From: Burkholderiales bacterium
Lineage (GTDB): Bacteria; Pseudomonadota; Gammaproteobacteria; Burkholderiales; WYBJ01
DNA: 64,000 bases
Direction of reading: 5' to 3'
NCBI GenBank assembly: GCA_020848435.1
Contig: JADLAC010000064.1
Location: 27,652-91,651 of the forward strand
Below, piece by piece: positions 9,315-17,872 of the stretch (positions are counted from its first letter, which is position 1; each line of letters starts with the position of its first letter). The notes beneath the pieces are model-generated. The model had not been told where the DNA came from. It worked only from the letters and a program-made list of their open reading frames with translations, and ran no database searches. The position numbers were made by a program, and so were the translations under genes.

Positions 9315-10241
9315 TCATAGGCGCTGCGCCACGCGCATGACCGCGCTTCGCGCGCGCGGATTGGCGGCCGTTTCGGCAGGCGAGGGCCGAACCGGCTTGC
9401 CCATGATACCCAGCGGCGCCGGCGGCAGATCGCGTTGGCGCACCGGCACGCCTCGCGGCATACGGTCGCGTTGGGCGTTCTCTCGCATGAACTGCTTGAC
9501 GATCCGGTCCTCCAGCGAATGAAAGCTGATGACTACCAGCCGCCCGCCCGGGCTTAGCGCGGCCAGTGCTTGCGGCAACGCTAGCGACAATTGCGCAAGC
9601 TCCTGATTGATGTGAATCCGTAGAGCTTGAAAGGTACGCGTCGCCGGGTCCTGGCCAGCCTCGCGTGTGCGGACGGCCGTTGCCACGATCGCGGCAAGTT
9701 GCTGCGTGGATGTAATAGCTCTCCGCGCTCGAGCCGCAACAATCGCTGCTGCAATCTGTTTAGCAAACCGTTCTTCGCCATGGCGACCGATCACCTCCCC
9801 GATCTCACGCTCGGCTGCGCGCGCCAGCCATTCGGCAACCGTTTCGCCCTCGCTCGTATCCATGCGCATGTCGAGCGGACCGTCGCGACGGAAGGAAAAG
9901 CCCCGCTCGGGTTGCTCGATCTGCGCCGAGGACATGCCGAGATCGAGCAGCACGCCGTCCACGCGCAGCGCCCCGCGCGCCCGTAACACCTCGCCCAGCA
10001 GGCCGAAAGCCGCGTGCACGATTGTGAAACGCTCATCGACGATGTCCTTGCCCGCACGCACCGCCGCCGGATCCCGATCCAGCGCGATCAATCTCCCCGT
10101 AGCATCGAGGCGGCGCAGCAGCGCCCGGCTGTGCCCGCCGCGGCCGAAGGTGCAGTCCACATAGGTTCCGTTCGCGCGCACGTTCAGCGCCGCAATCGCC
10201 TCGTCCAGCAGCACCGGGGTGTGCTGCAATGCCGTTATCAT
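9315..10241 (-). CDS. rsmH: RsmH, 16S rRNA m4C1402 N4-methyltransferase
   Basis: RsmH (formerly MraW) methylates N4 of C1402 in 16S rRNA using S-adenosylmethionine; RsmI, encoded at 13616-14473, adds the 2'-O-methyl to the same nucleotide. The product is 308 residues. It has the SAM-binding YVDCTFGRGGHS motif near residue 30, GVLLDLGMSSAQIE near residue 100 and VISFHSLEDRIVKQF near residue 245. Its ATG directly follows the mraZ stop without a gap. Confidence 0.96.
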   Translation of the reverse strand: MITALQHTPVLLDEAIAALNVRANGTYVDCTFGRGGHSRALLRRLDATGRLIALDRDPAAVRAGKDIVDERFTIVHAAFGLLGEVLRARGALRVDGVLLDLGMSSAQIEQPERGFSFRRDGPLDMRMDTSEGETVAEWLARAAEREIGEVIGRHGEERFAKQIAAAIVAARARRAITSTQQLAAIVATAVRTREAGQDPATRTFQALRIHINQELAQLSLALPQALAALSPGGRLVVISFHSLEDRIVKQFMRENAQRDRMPRGVPVRQRDLPPAPLGIMGKPVRPSPAETAANPRARSAVMRVAQRL

Positions 10242-10688
10242 CTAGAGAGAGAACTTCTCCATGCCAGGCGGCAGCAGGCTGTCGCCCTGAGCGAGGATCT
10301 GCTCGATCTGCTTTTCCCAGGACTCCAAGCTCCACAGCTCGAAATGACTGCCCTGTCCGACCAACATCACCTGCTTTTCGAGCGAGGCGTAGCGGCGCAG
10401 CTCCGGGGCAATCAGCAAGCGGCCGGCCGCATCCATGTCCACGTCTTTGGCGAAGCCCACCAGCAGCCTCTGCACCATGCTGGTCTGCCGCTCGAGGCTT
10501 GAATAAGCCATGATCTGCGCACGGATCGGCTCCCATGCTGGACGCGGGTAAAGCAGTAGGCATTGATGCGGATGGGCGGTGGCGACGAGCTTGCCCTCAG
10601 CTTGGACGAGCAACGCCTCGCGCTGCCCGGCTGGCACCGTGAGACGCCCTTTGGCATCCAAGCTCAGTTCTGTCGCGCCCTGAAACAC
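10242..10688 (-). CDS. mraZ: MraZ, transcriptional regulator of the dcw operon
   Basis: MraZ is a double AbrB/SpoVT-fold DNA-binding protein that controls its own operon. The GTG at 10688 gives a 148-residue protein opening with (M)FQGATELSLDAKGRL, the usual N-terminus. A GTG at 10718 would add ten residues but lies inside an operator repeat, so it is less likely. Two SpoVT-like halves are visible: SLDAKGRLTVPA near residue 8 and DVDMDAAGRLLIAPELR near residue 82. It is the first gene of the operon. Confidence 0.93.
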   Translation of the reverse strand: MFQGATELSLDAKGRLTVPAGQREALLVQAEGKLVATAHPHQCLLLYPRPAWEPIRAQIMAYSSLERQTSMVQRLLVGFAKDVDMDAAGRLLIAPELRRYASLEKQVMLVGQGSHFELWSLESWEKQIEQILAQGDSLLPPGMEKFSL

Positions 10689-10712
10689 GATCCGCCCCGA
10701 AAATGCAGTAGA

Positions 10713-10737
10713 ACCCACTCAATCCCACAAATTCCCA
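10713..10737 (-). promoter_or_regulatory. MraZ operator, three direct repeats
   Basis: Read on the minus strand there are three pentamers, TGGGA, TGGGA and TGGGT, each separated by exactly five bases (plus-strand positions 10733-10737, 10723-10727 and 10713-10717). MraZ proteins are known to bind direct TGGGN repeats with five-base spacers upstream of mraZ. The repeats lie between the putative promoter and the mraZ start, which fits autorepression. Confidence 0.8.
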
Positions 10738-10738
10738 C

Positions 10739-10765
10739 TGTATACGCAGGCAATCGGCAGGTCAA
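10739..10765 (-). promoter_or_regulatory. Putative dcw operon promoter
   Basis: On the minus strand a TTGACC element (10760-10765) and a TATACA element (10739-10744) are separated by 15 bases. The hexamers are good sigma-70 matches, but the spacer is shorter than the usual 17. Transcription would start close to the first MraZ repeat. No experimental evidence can be drawn from the sequence. Confidence 0.45.
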
Positions 10766-10931
10766 GCAGAACGGCGTGTTTTTTTCAATCCGGACAAGGG
10801 GTTATTGCCCGAATTGGGTGCCGCGGCAGGCCTTCGGGTGAATTTTGTTTCTTAACAATGACTTAACCCAAACTTGTGGCGTAAGCGCCTGATTTTCCGA
10901 CGCCCGGATGAGAATAAGTTAACGGAAATGG

Positions 10932-11367
10932 GAAGTCGGCCGGTAAGCCGGGTTCTGTCGCGGACAGCCATTCCTCTTGGCACGCAGTCGCCTGCGTGCT
11001 CCAGCGACCTACCCGGGAGCAGCGCGAGCCACGCTGACGCCCCCTACGCGGTCTTGCTCCGGATGGGGTTTACCCTGCCGCCCGCGTTGCCGCGGGCGCG
11101 GTGCGCTCTTGCCGCACCATTTCACCCTTGCCAGCCCCGCACCGTCCACGAGCCTCGCGGCGAGAGCCAGCGTGCGCCGACTCTCCCGGACGAAGCGCGT
11201 GCAAGGCGATCCGCGAACGGTCGCCCGGTACGGGTCTTCGGCGGTGTATTTTCTGTGGCACTTTCCGTCGCCTCACGACGCCCGGCCGTTAGCCGGCATC
11301 CTGCTCTTTGGAGCCCGGACTTTCCTCTGCGCACTGCACGTGCGCAGCGACTGTCTGGCCGACTTCC
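10932..11367 (-). ncRNA. rnpB: RNase P RNA (type A)
   Basis: RNase P RNA is the catalytic subunit of the enzyme that matures tRNA 5' ends. On the minus strand the 5' end GAAGTCGGCCAGACAGTCGC resembles the start of bacterial type A RNase P RNA. It is followed by GAGGAAAGTCCGGGCTCC, and later by GGGTGAAATGGTGCGG and the highly conserved ACAGAACCCGGCTTA near the 3' end. The terminal GGCCGACTTCC can pair with the 5' end to form helix P1. Length is about 436 nucleotides. Ends are estimated from the P1 pairing. Any protein frame crossing this region is spurious. Confidence 0.95.
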
Positions 11368-11413
11368 CGGGAGGAGCTTACCATGCGAGCTTTCTCTTGG
11401 CGGGCGTCGCGCC

Positions 11414-12475
11414 ATGGACAAGGACCGCATCGATCCCGATCGTCTGCTTGAATTCGCCACCGCCGTTTACGCTCGCGCCGGGATGCCCCTCGACGATGCG
11501 CGGCTCATCGCCGACACCCTGGTGCAGGCCGACCTGTGGGGTCACCAGTCGCACGGCGTTTTGCGCCTGGGCTGGTACCTTGATCGATTGCGCAACGGCG
11601 TGATGCGCGCCGTGCCGCGCATCGAGCAGCTCGTCGATGCCGGCGCCATCGGGCTGATCGATGGTCACGACAGCGCCGGACAGGTCGTGACGATGCATGC
11701 CGCGCGCCAAGCGATCCGGCGCTCGAAGGCCCACGGCGTCGGCGTCGTGGGCGTGCGCAACTCGAACCATTTCGGCACCTGCATGTACTACACCCTGGCC
11801 GGTGCGCGCGAAGGCTGCGTGATGCTGCTCGCGAGCAACGGCGGGCCGGCGATGGCCCCCTGGGGAGGACGCAAGAAGATCATCGGCACCAATCCGTGGT
11901 CGATCGCCGCGCCCGCCGAGCCGCGGCCGCCGCTGGTCGTGGATATGGCGAATACGGGCGTGGCACGCGGCAAGATCTACCTCGCGCGCAACAAACGCCT
12001 GCCCATACCGCTCGGATGGGCCATCAATGCGGCGGGCGAGCCGACCACCGATGCGCAGGAGGCGATCGAGGGGATCATCCTGCCGATGGCCGAGCACAAG
12101 GGCTACGCCATCGCGGTCGTCGTCGACCTGCTCTCGGGAGTCCTGACCGGGAGCGGCTTCCTGTCCGCCGTCCACAGCCCCTACGAGACAGCGCAGAAGA
12201 GCAATTGCGGCCACTTCATGATCGCCATCGACATCGCGGTCTTTCAGCCGCTCGGCGCGTTCCACGCCCGCATGCAGGATTACATCGCGCAACTGAAAGC
12301 GGTGCCGCTCGCCAAGGGGTTCGAGGAGATCTTCTACCCGGGCGAAATGGAGGCGCGCAACGATGCGCGCAACCGCCGCGAAGGGTTATCGCTGCCCGAC
12401 GATACGCTGGCGGATCTGACGCGGATCGCGCGCGACATGGGCCTGGAGGAGAAGCTGCCGGTGCAAGCGTCCTGA
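11414..12475 (+). CDS. Ldh-family NAD(P)-dependent dehydrogenase (malate/lactate/sulfolactate type)
   Basis: The 353-residue product belongs to the malate/L-lactate dehydrogenase-like (Ldh/MDH2) family, soluble NAD(P)-dependent 2-hydroxyacid dehydrogenases unrelated to classical LDH. Family features are WGHQSHGVLRLGWYL near residue 43, VGVVGVRNSNHFGTCMYY with the catalytic His near residue 125, an IIGTNPWSIAAP segment and DMANTGVARGK. ATG 11414 begins the conserved region; a longer frame runs back through rnpB and is rejected. The substrate cannot be read from the sequence. It is divergent from rnpB. Confidence 0.85.
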   Translation: MDKDRIDPDRLLEFATAVYARAGMPLDDARLIADTLVQADLWGHQSHGVLRLGWYLDRLRNGVMRAVPRIEQLVDAGAIGLIDGHDSAGQVVTMHAARQAIRRSKAHGVGVVGVRNSNHFGTCMYYTLAGAREGCVMLLASNGGPAMAPWGGRKKIIGTNPWSIAAPAEPRPPLVVDMANTGVARGKIYLARNKRLPIPLGWAINAAGEPTTDAQEAIEGIILPMAEHKGYAIAVVVDLLSGVLTGSGFLSAVHSPYETAQKSNCGHFMIAIDIAVFQPLGAFHARMQDYIAQLKAVPLAKGFEEIFYPGEMEARNDARNRREGLSLPDDTLADLTRIARDMGLEEKLPVQAS

Positions 12476-12587
12476 GCCTGGAGCCGCCGTGCAGGGATGG
12501 CGAGACTCGATGCCCTCGTCAGTGACTAATCCTGATCGCGTACGCCATTGCGCCGGCCACGAGCCGCACGCGTTCGAGCGCGCTCGC

Positions 12588-13619
12588 TTAGACGATGCTC
12601 CAGGCGACGCTCTCGCCCGCCCGAAAAGGCACCAGGCGCTCGCTGCCGAGCTCGAGCTCCTCGGGCACCTGCCAGCTTCGACGTTCGAGGCTCAGGCTAT
12701 CGCGGTTGCGAGCCAGCCCATAGAAGTGCGCGCCATACGCACTGGCGAATGCCTCCAGCCGGTCCAGGCCATCGTTCGCGCCGAACGCCTCGGCGTAGAG
12801 CTCGATCGCCGCGTGAGCGGTATACACGCCCGCGCAGCCGCACACGCATTCCTTGGCAGCACGCGAATGCGGCGCACTGTCGGTGCCCAGGAAGAACTTG
12901 GGGTTGCCGGACAACGCCGCCTCGACCAACGCCACTCTATGGACCTCGCGCTTGAGTATCGGCAGGCAATAATGATGCGGCCGCACGCCAGCGGAAAAGA
13001 GGGCATTGCGATTGAGCAGCAGATGATGCGCCGTGATCGTGGCAGCGACATTCGCGGGCATCGCCGTAACGAAACGCACCGCTTCGCGCGTCGTGATGTG
13101 CTCGACCACGACCTTCAAGCGGGTGAACCGCGCGACCAGCGGCACGAGCACCTGGTCGATGAACACCCGCTCGCGATCGAAGACGTCCACCTCCGCCGCC
13201 GTCACCTCGCCGTGAACCAGCAAGGGCAACCCGGTGCGTTCCATCGCCTCCAACACGCCATGGCAGCGCGCGATGTCCGTGACGCCGGAATCCGAATTAG
13301 TGGTCGCGCCGGCGGGGTAGTACTTGACCGCGTGGACCACGCCGCTTTCCCGCGCTCGAACGATTTCGGCCGGCGCGGTGTTGTCGGTCAAGTAGAGCGT
13401 CATAAGCGGTTCGAACGCGCTCTCCGGCGGCAGTGCGGACAGAATCCGCTCGCGATATGCGATCGCCTGGGCAGTGGTCGCGATCGGGGGGCGCAAGTTC
13501 GGCATGACGATCGCGCGCGCGAAACGCCGCACCGTGTGCGGCAGTATCGAGCGCATGGCATCGCCGTCGCGCAGGTGCAGGTGCATGTCGTCCGGCTTGG
13601 TGAGGATGAGCGTCGTCAT
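12588..13619 (-). CDS. pyrC: PyrC, dihydroorotase (class II)
   Basis: Dihydroorotase catalyses the third step of pyrimidine synthesis, cyclising carbamoyl-aspartate. The 343-residue product has the metal-binding DDMHLHLRDG motif near residue 10, the carboxylated-lysine region AVKYYPAGATTNS near residue 95, later metal-ligand histidines in LVHGEVT and EHITT, and the LGTDSAPHSR catalytic Asp motif near residue 245. ATG 13619 overlaps the rsmI stop by four bases and matches the conserved N-terminus; an ATG seven codons upstream is less likely. It forms a two-gene operon with rsmI. Confidence 0.95.
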   Translation of the reverse strand: MTTLILTKPDDMHLHLRDGDAMRSILPHTVRRFARAIVMPNLRPPIATTAQAIAYRERILSALPPESAFEPLMTLYLTDNTAPAEIVRARESGVVHAVKYYPAGATTNSDSGVTDIARCHGVLEAMERTGLPLLVHGEVTAAEVDVFDRERVFIDQVLVPLVARFTRLKVVVEHITTREAVRFVTAMPANVAATITAHHLLLNRNALFSAGVRPHHYCLPILKREVHRVALVEAALSGNPKFFLGTDSAPHSRAAKECVCGCAGVYTAHAAIELYAEAFGANDGLDRLEAFASAYGAHFYGLARNRDSLSLERRSWQVPEELELGSERLVPFRAGESVAWSIV

Positions 13620-14473
13620 GACGAAGAGTCCTTGCGCCACTTCAAAACGAGATCGTACAACGCGCCGCGGTCCACGCCGGAGATACGCGCCGCCAGCCGC
13701 GCGGCCTGCGCCGGGGGCAGCTCGTCGAGCAAGACGCGCAATGCGCTCTCGCCGAGCGCCTGCCGCGGCGCCTGGGACTTGGCGGCGTCCACCATGATGA
13801 CGAATTCCCCGCGCACGCGATTGGCGTCAGCCGCGAGCCACGCGCCCAGTTCGCCCAAGGCACAGGAATGAATGCTCTCGAAGAGCTTGGTGAGCTCGCG
13901 AACGATGACCGCGGGACGTTCGGGTCCGAGCACCGCGCTCATGTCGCGCACCGTTTCTTCGACCCGGTGCGGCGCCTCGTAGAAGACGAGCGCGTAGGGT
14001 AGGCCGGCGAGGCGTTCGAGAACGCCGCGGCGCTCGCTCGTGCGTGCGGGCAGAAAGCCATGGAAGACGAATCCGGGCGCGTGCAATCCTGCCACCGACC
14101 ACGCCGCGGCGAGCGCGCTGGCGCCGGGGACGGGAATCACCTCGAAGCCGCGCAGGCGCACCGCTGCGACCAGGGTCGCACCCGGATCGGACAACGCTGG
14201 CGTGCCCGCATCCGACACCAGCGCAGCCGCTTTCCCAGATTCGAGCGCTGCGACCAGGCGCATGCCGGCGCGCTTTTCGTTATGCTGATGCAATGCAAGG
14301 ACCGGTTTTTCGATCGCATGCTGCGATAGCAGGCGCGCCGTGATTCTCGTATCCTCGGCCGCAATGAGATCGACCGAGCGCAAGACATCGAGAGCGCGCA
14401 GCGTGATATCGCGTAGATTTCCGATCGGAGTGGCCACTACATATAATGCTGGCCTGCGTATTTCGTCTGGCAT
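13616..14473 (-). CDS. rsmI: RsmI, 16S rRNA C1402 2'-O-methyltransferase
   Basis: RsmI methylates the ribose of C1402 in 16S rRNA, complementing RsmH. The product is 285 residues of the tetrapyrrole-methylase fold with LYVVATPIGNLRDIT near residue 10, AEDTRITARLL near residue 38, LVSDAGTPALSDPG near residue 85 and FYEAPHR near residue 160. The start codon lies three bases from the divergent lpoA start, so the two promoters must overlap the opposing coding regions or one start lies further in. It is coupled to pyrC downstream. Confidence 0.95.
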   Translation of the reverse strand: MPDEIRRPALYVVATPIGNLRDITLRALDVLRSVDLIAAEDTRITARLLSQHAIEKPVLALHQHNEKRAGMRLVAALESGKAAALVSDAGTPALSDPGATLVAAVRLRGFEVIPVPGASALAAAWSVAGLHAPGFVFHGFLPARTSERRGVLERLAGLPYALVFYEAPHRVEETVRDMSAVLGPERPAVIVRELTKLFESIHSCALGELGAWLAADANRVRGEFVIMVDAAKSQAPRQALGESALRVLLDELPPAQAARLAARISGVDRGALYDLVLKWRKDSSS

Positions 14474-14476
14474 GCG

Positions 14477-15556
14477 ATGATGCGCTCTCGTCGCAGTTTC
14501 CTGGCCGCGACCGCTGCGACTTTACTATACGGCGCCCGGCGCGGCTTCGCCGGCGAAGCCCGTGCCGCGACCGGCACCCGGCTCGCTCTTCTGCTGCCAC
14601 TGAGCTCGCAGGCCTTCGGCCGCCCGGCCGATTCGGTCCGGCAGGGCTTTGCCGCTGCCGCGCAACGCGATGCCGGCGCCGCGGTGGACATCGTCGTCTA
14701 CTCGACCAGCGACGACCCCGCCAACGTCGCCGCCGGCTATGACCAGGCGCTGGCCGAGGGCGCTCGCCTGATCGCCGGCCCGCTCACCCGTAACGGCGTC
14801 GCCAGCGTGGCGCTGCGCGCGCAGCCGGGCACGCCGGTGCTTGCGCTCAACGTGCCGGAAAACGACGCAGCGCTGCCGCGCGACTTCTACGCCTTCAGCC
14901 TGCAAGTGGAAACCGAAGCGCGCCAAGTCGCCCGCATGGCCTACGCCGAAGGCCGGCGCAGCGCGCTCACGCTAGGCGCCGAGCAGCCGCTCGTGCGGCG
15001 CATCCATCGCGCCTTCAGCGACGAATTCACGCGCCGGGGCGGCCGGGTCAGCGCCGAGTTCGTCTACCGCACGACGACGGCCGACTTGATGGCGCTGCGC
15101 GAGGCGGCCGGCAGCGGCCAGAGCGACATGGTGTTCCTAGCCCTGGACGCGGGCCGCGCGCGCGTCGTTCGCGGCTACCTCGACGGTCCCGTCCAGGTGT
15201 ACGCGACATCGCAGGTGCTGGAGGGCGCGCCCGACCGAGTGCGCGACGCGCAGTTAAACGGCATCCGCTTCGTCGGCATGCCTTGGCTGCTGCAACCCGA
15301 TCATTCCGCCGTGATGGTGTACGCGCGCGCCGGCGCGAGCCCGCCGCCGGCCACCGATTTCGAGCGCCTGTACGCGTTCGGTATCGATGCCTACCGGATT
15401 GCCGTTGATCTGCTGCGCGGGGGGGAGATCGCGCGCATTCCCCTGGATGGAGTCACCGGACGCGTGAGCCTCGCACCCGATCGGCACTTCGTGCGCGAGC
15501 TGGTGCCCGCGCAGTTTGTCGATGGCATCGCCGTTCCGCTCGGGCTGCGCTCTTGA
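14477..15556 (+). CDS. LpoA-like penicillin-binding protein activator (periplasmic-binding-fold domain only)
   Basis: The product resembles the C-terminal domain of LpoA, the outer-membrane lipoprotein that activates PBP1A. It has a type I periplasmic-binding fold with LALLLPLSSQAFGRPADSVR, LIAGPLTRNGVASVA and GVTGRVSLAPDRHFVREL. It is 359 residues, whereas enterobacterial LpoA is about 680 with an N-terminal TPR domain that is missing here. The N-terminus has a twin-arginine-like RSRRSFLAA signal and no lipobox, so it may be soluble in the periplasm. A second ATG lies at 14480. Gene order rsmI/lpoA/yraN/diaA/dolP matches E. coli and supports orthology. Confidence 0.85.
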   Translation: MMRSRRSFLAATAATLLYGARRGFAGEARAATGTRLALLLPLSSQAFGRPADSVRQGFAAAAQRDAGAAVDIVVYSTSDDPANVAAGYDQALAEGARLIAGPLTRNGVASVALRAQPGTPVLALNVPENDAALPRDFYAFSLQVETEARQVARMAYAEGRRSALTLGAEQPLVRRIHRAFSDEFTRRGGRVSAEFVYRTTTADLMALREAAGSGQSDMVFLALDAGRARVVRGYLDGPVQVYATSQVLEGAPDRVRDAQLNGIRFVGMPWLLQPDHSAVMVYARAGASPPPATDFERLYAFGIDAYRIAVDLLRGGEIARIPLDGVTGRVSLAPDRHFVRELVPAQFVDGIAVPLGLRS

Positions 15557-15894
15557 ACGATCGCGGCCGACACGCCGAAGCCCTCGCCGCGCGCTACCTG
15601 GAGCGTCGCGGGCTGCGCATCGTCGCGCGCAATTGGCGCTGCCGCCGTGGCGAGATCGATCTCATAGCGCGCGACGGACCGGTGCTGGTCTTTGTCGAAG
15701 TCCGGCAACGTGCCAGCCGCTCGCACGGCGGCGCGGCGGAAAGCATCACGCTCGCAAAGCGTGGCAAGCTCGTAGCCGCGGCCAACCACTACCTCGCGCG
15801 CGCGGGGATGGAGTCGCCGTGCCGGTTCGACGCAATCCTCGTCGACGGACAGGAGCACTTGGAATGGGTCCGGGATGCGTTCGGCGCGAGCTGA
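15553..15894 (+). CDS. YraN, UPF0102 endonuclease-like protein
   Basis: A 113-residue member of the UPF0102/YraN family, which has a restriction-endonuclease-like fold; the cellular role is unsettled. The core motifs are seen: RGRHAEALAARYLERRG at the start, RRGEIDLIARDG near residue 35 and LVFVEVRQR near residue 50. These place the expected Asp, Glu and Gln/Arg active-site residues. The start is TTG at 15553, overlapping the lpoA stop by four bases, so it is translationally coupled. Confidence 0.9.
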   Translation: MNDRGRHAEALAARYLERRGLRIVARNWRCRRGEIDLIARDGPVLVFVEVRQRASRSHGGAAESITLAKRGKLVAAANHYLARAGMESPCRFDAILVDGQEHLEWVRDAFGAS

Positions 15895-16190
15895 TGGCTC
15901 GCCCGCGGGAAGAGATCCCTGTGAGCGCCCTTCTCCCTGCAGCGGCTGGATCGGCGCGGCGTGCCGCACCCGGGTGCTCGAAAGCTCAGCGCCGAGCGCG
16001 CTCGGCATTCCAGGCGCGGCCGACCTCACGCCGACGTGACCGCGTGAATCCCATACCGACGTGACGGCGTACCGCAGCGCGTGCACAAGCAGGATCTCGA
16101 AGCGGCGCTTGCGAGGCTGGCGTGCGCGCACTTGCTCTATTGCGCGCTTAACGTCTATCCTTCCACCGCTTCGACCACTCGCTCCCGCGC
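15895..16190 (+). other. Non-coding gap between yraN and gmhA/diaA
   Basis: Nearly 300 bases without a convincing gene. It contains a short imperfect direct repeat with the core CCGACGTGAC, followed by CGCGT and GGCGT, near 16029 and 16057. No clear promoter, terminator hairpin or structured RNA is evident. Confidence 0.4.
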
Positions 16191-16781
16191 ATGGATCTCG
16201 CTGAACGGATCTCGGCAAACTTTCGCGACAGCGCCAACCTCAAGCTCGCCGCGATCAAGGAGCTGGCGGCGCCGATCGGCGCCGCCATCGAAACCATGGT
16301 GGCGTGCCTGCGCGATGACGGAAAGATTCTCGCTTGCGGCAACGGAGGCTCGGCCGCCGACTGCCAGCACTTTTCTTCGGAGCTGTTGAATCGCTTCGAG
16401 GCCGAGCGGCCCGGATTGGCGGCGGTCGCCTTGACTACGGATACCTCGACGCTCACATCGATCGCCAACGATTACGACTACGAACAGGTCTTCGCTCGCC
16501 AGATTCGCGCCCTCGGACATCCCGGCGACGTGTTGCTCGCGATTTCGACCAGCGGCAATTCGCGCAACATCATCGCCGCGGTTGGCGCCGCTCACGAAGC
16601 GCGCATGAGCGTTGTGGCACTTACGGGCAAGGGCGGCGGCGCACTGCTCGATGAATTGGCGCCGAACGATATCCATATCTGCGTACCCTCCGCCGTGACC
16701 GCGCGCATTCAGGAGGTTCACCTGCTCACGTTGCACTGCCTGTGCGACGGCATCGATTGCCTACTCTTGGGGGTTCGCTGA
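16191..16781 (+). CDS. gmhA: SIS-domain protein, phosphoheptose isomerase GmhA / DiaA
   Basis: The 196-residue single SIS-domain protein belongs to the GmhA/DiaA family. GmhA converts sedoheptulose 7-phosphate to D-glycero-D-manno-heptose 7-phosphate for lipopolysaccharide core; DiaA is a paralogue that binds DnaA. Motifs are ACGNGGSAADCQHFSSEL near residue 50, LTTDTSTLTSIAND near residue 83, AISTSGNSRNI near residue 120 and QEVHLLTLH near residue 178. The yraN-dolP context suggests DiaA, while the nearby rfaE2 heptose gene suggests GmhA. Both activities may reside in the one protein. Confidence 0.88.
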   Translation: MDLAERISANFRDSANLKLAAIKELAAPIGAAIETMVACLRDDGKILACGNGGSAADCQHFSSELLNRFEAERPGLAAVALTTDTSTLTSIANDYDYEQVFARQIRALGHPGDVLLAISTSGNSRNIIAAVGAAHEARMSVVALTGKGGGALLDELAPNDIHICVPSAVTARIQEVHLLTLHCLCDGIDCLLLGVR

Positions 16782-16782
16782 T

Positions 16783-17349
16783 ATGGATCGTCTGGCATTG
16801 GCCGTACTGCTCGCCGCGTCCTTGCTGTTATCCGGCTGTCCGGCCGTGATGGTGACCGGCGCCGGCGCAGGGGTGGTTGCAGCCGAAGACAGGCGCACGG
16901 TCGGCACGCTTACCGAGGATCAGGGGATCGAGTTTCGCACCAGCAGCCGTGTCGGCGAACGCCATACCGATCGGCTGCATCTGAACGTGACCAGCTACAA
17001 CCGCATGGTGTTGCTGACCGGCGAAGTGCCGAGCGAACAGGTGCGCCGCGACATCGAACGCATCGCGCGCTCGGTCGACAATGTTCGCGGCGTGACCAAC
17101 GAGCTCATGATCGGGCCACCGAGCAGTTTGTCCGCGCGCGCCAACGATACCTACATCACTTCCAAGATCAAGACCCGGTTCGTCGATGCGCAGCGCTTCA
17201 ACGCGCTGCACGTGAAGGTGGTTACGGAGAACCAGGTGGCGTATCTGCTCGGCCTGGTCAAGCGCCAGGAAGCGAAGGATGCGATCGAAATCGCACGCAC
17301 CACAGAAGGCGTGAAGAAGGTCGTCACGGTTTTCGAGTATCTCGACTGA
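16783..17349 (+). CDS. dolP: DolP (YraP)-like BON-domain outer-membrane lipoprotein
   Basis: A 188-residue lipoprotein with a signal peptide ending in the lipobox LLSGC (Cys19) and two BON domains, at about residues 45-112 and 120-188. DolP-type proteins bind anionic phospholipids at the division site and support outer-membrane integrity and the BAM machinery. The start lies one base after the gmhA/diaA stop. The enterobacterial neighbour order is kept, which supports dolP rather than a generic BON protein such as OsmY. Confidence 0.88.
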   Translation: MDRLALAVLLAASLLLSGCPAVMVTGAGAGVVAAEDRRTVGTLTEDQGIEFRTSSRVGERHTDRLHLNVTSYNRMVLLTGEVPSEQVRRDIERIARSVDNVRGVTNELMIGPPSSLSARANDTYITSKIKTRFVDAQRFNALHVKVVTENQVAYLLGLVKRQEAKDAIEIARTTEGVKKVVTVFEYLD

Positions 17350-17383
17350 CCGCCCGCCCGCTGCGCCATCCGGCGCCACGCCG

Positions 17384-17872
17384 ATGCAAGCGCCAGCACC
17401 TGCATTCGAAGCAAAGCTGTGCGCGCCCGAGCAGGCGGTAGAAAGAGCACGCGCGCTGCGCCGCCCGCTCGTCTTCACCAACGGCTGTTTCGATATCCTC
17501 CACCGCGGCCACGTGACCTACCTCGGGCAGGCGCGCGGCCTAGGAGGGAGCCTGGTCGTGGCCTTGAATACCGACGCCTCCGTGCGGCGCTTGGGCAAGG
17601 GCGAGAACCGGCCCGTCAATCCGTTGGCGGATCGTGCCGCGGTCGTCGCCGCGCTTGCCTCGGTCGACCTGGTGACGTGGTTCGATCAGGATACCCCGCT
17701 CGATCTCATCGTCGCGTTGCGCCCCGAGGTGCTGGCGAAAGGCGGCGATTGGCCCGAGGAGCGCATCGTCGGCGCGGATGAAGTTCGCGGCTGGGGCGGA
17801 CAAGTGGTCTCGATCGCGTTCCGGCACGAGTGCTCGACCAGCACGCTGATCGAGCGTATTCGCTCGAGCTGA
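17384..17872 (+). CDS. rfaE2: RfaE2, heptose 1-phosphate adenylyltransferase
   Basis: A 162-residue nucleotidyltransferase equivalent to the C-terminal domain of HldE. It makes ADP-D-glycero-beta-D-manno-heptose for the lipopolysaccharide inner core. The nucleotidyltransferase motif VFTNGCFDILHRGHVTYL is near residue 30, with the GHV variant of HxGH, followed by LVVALNTDASVRRLG and PEVLAKGGDW. In this lineage the kinase half is separate (RfaE1). It is 34 bases after dolP and probably in the same transcript; gmhA two genes upstream acts in the same pathway. Confidence 0.93.
   Translation: MQAPAPAFEAKLCAPEQAVERARALRRPLVFTNGCFDILHRGHVTYLGQARGLGGSLVVALNTDASVRRLGKGENRPVNPLADRAAVVAALASVDLVTWFDQDTPLDLIVALRPEVLAKGGDWPEERIVGADEVRGWGGQVVSIAFRHECSTSTLIERIRSS

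Noticed and set aside
10874..11413. A 180-codon N-terminal extension of the Ldh-family dehydrogenase
   Set aside because: It runs through the RNase P RNA gene on the other strand; the family homology starts at 11414.
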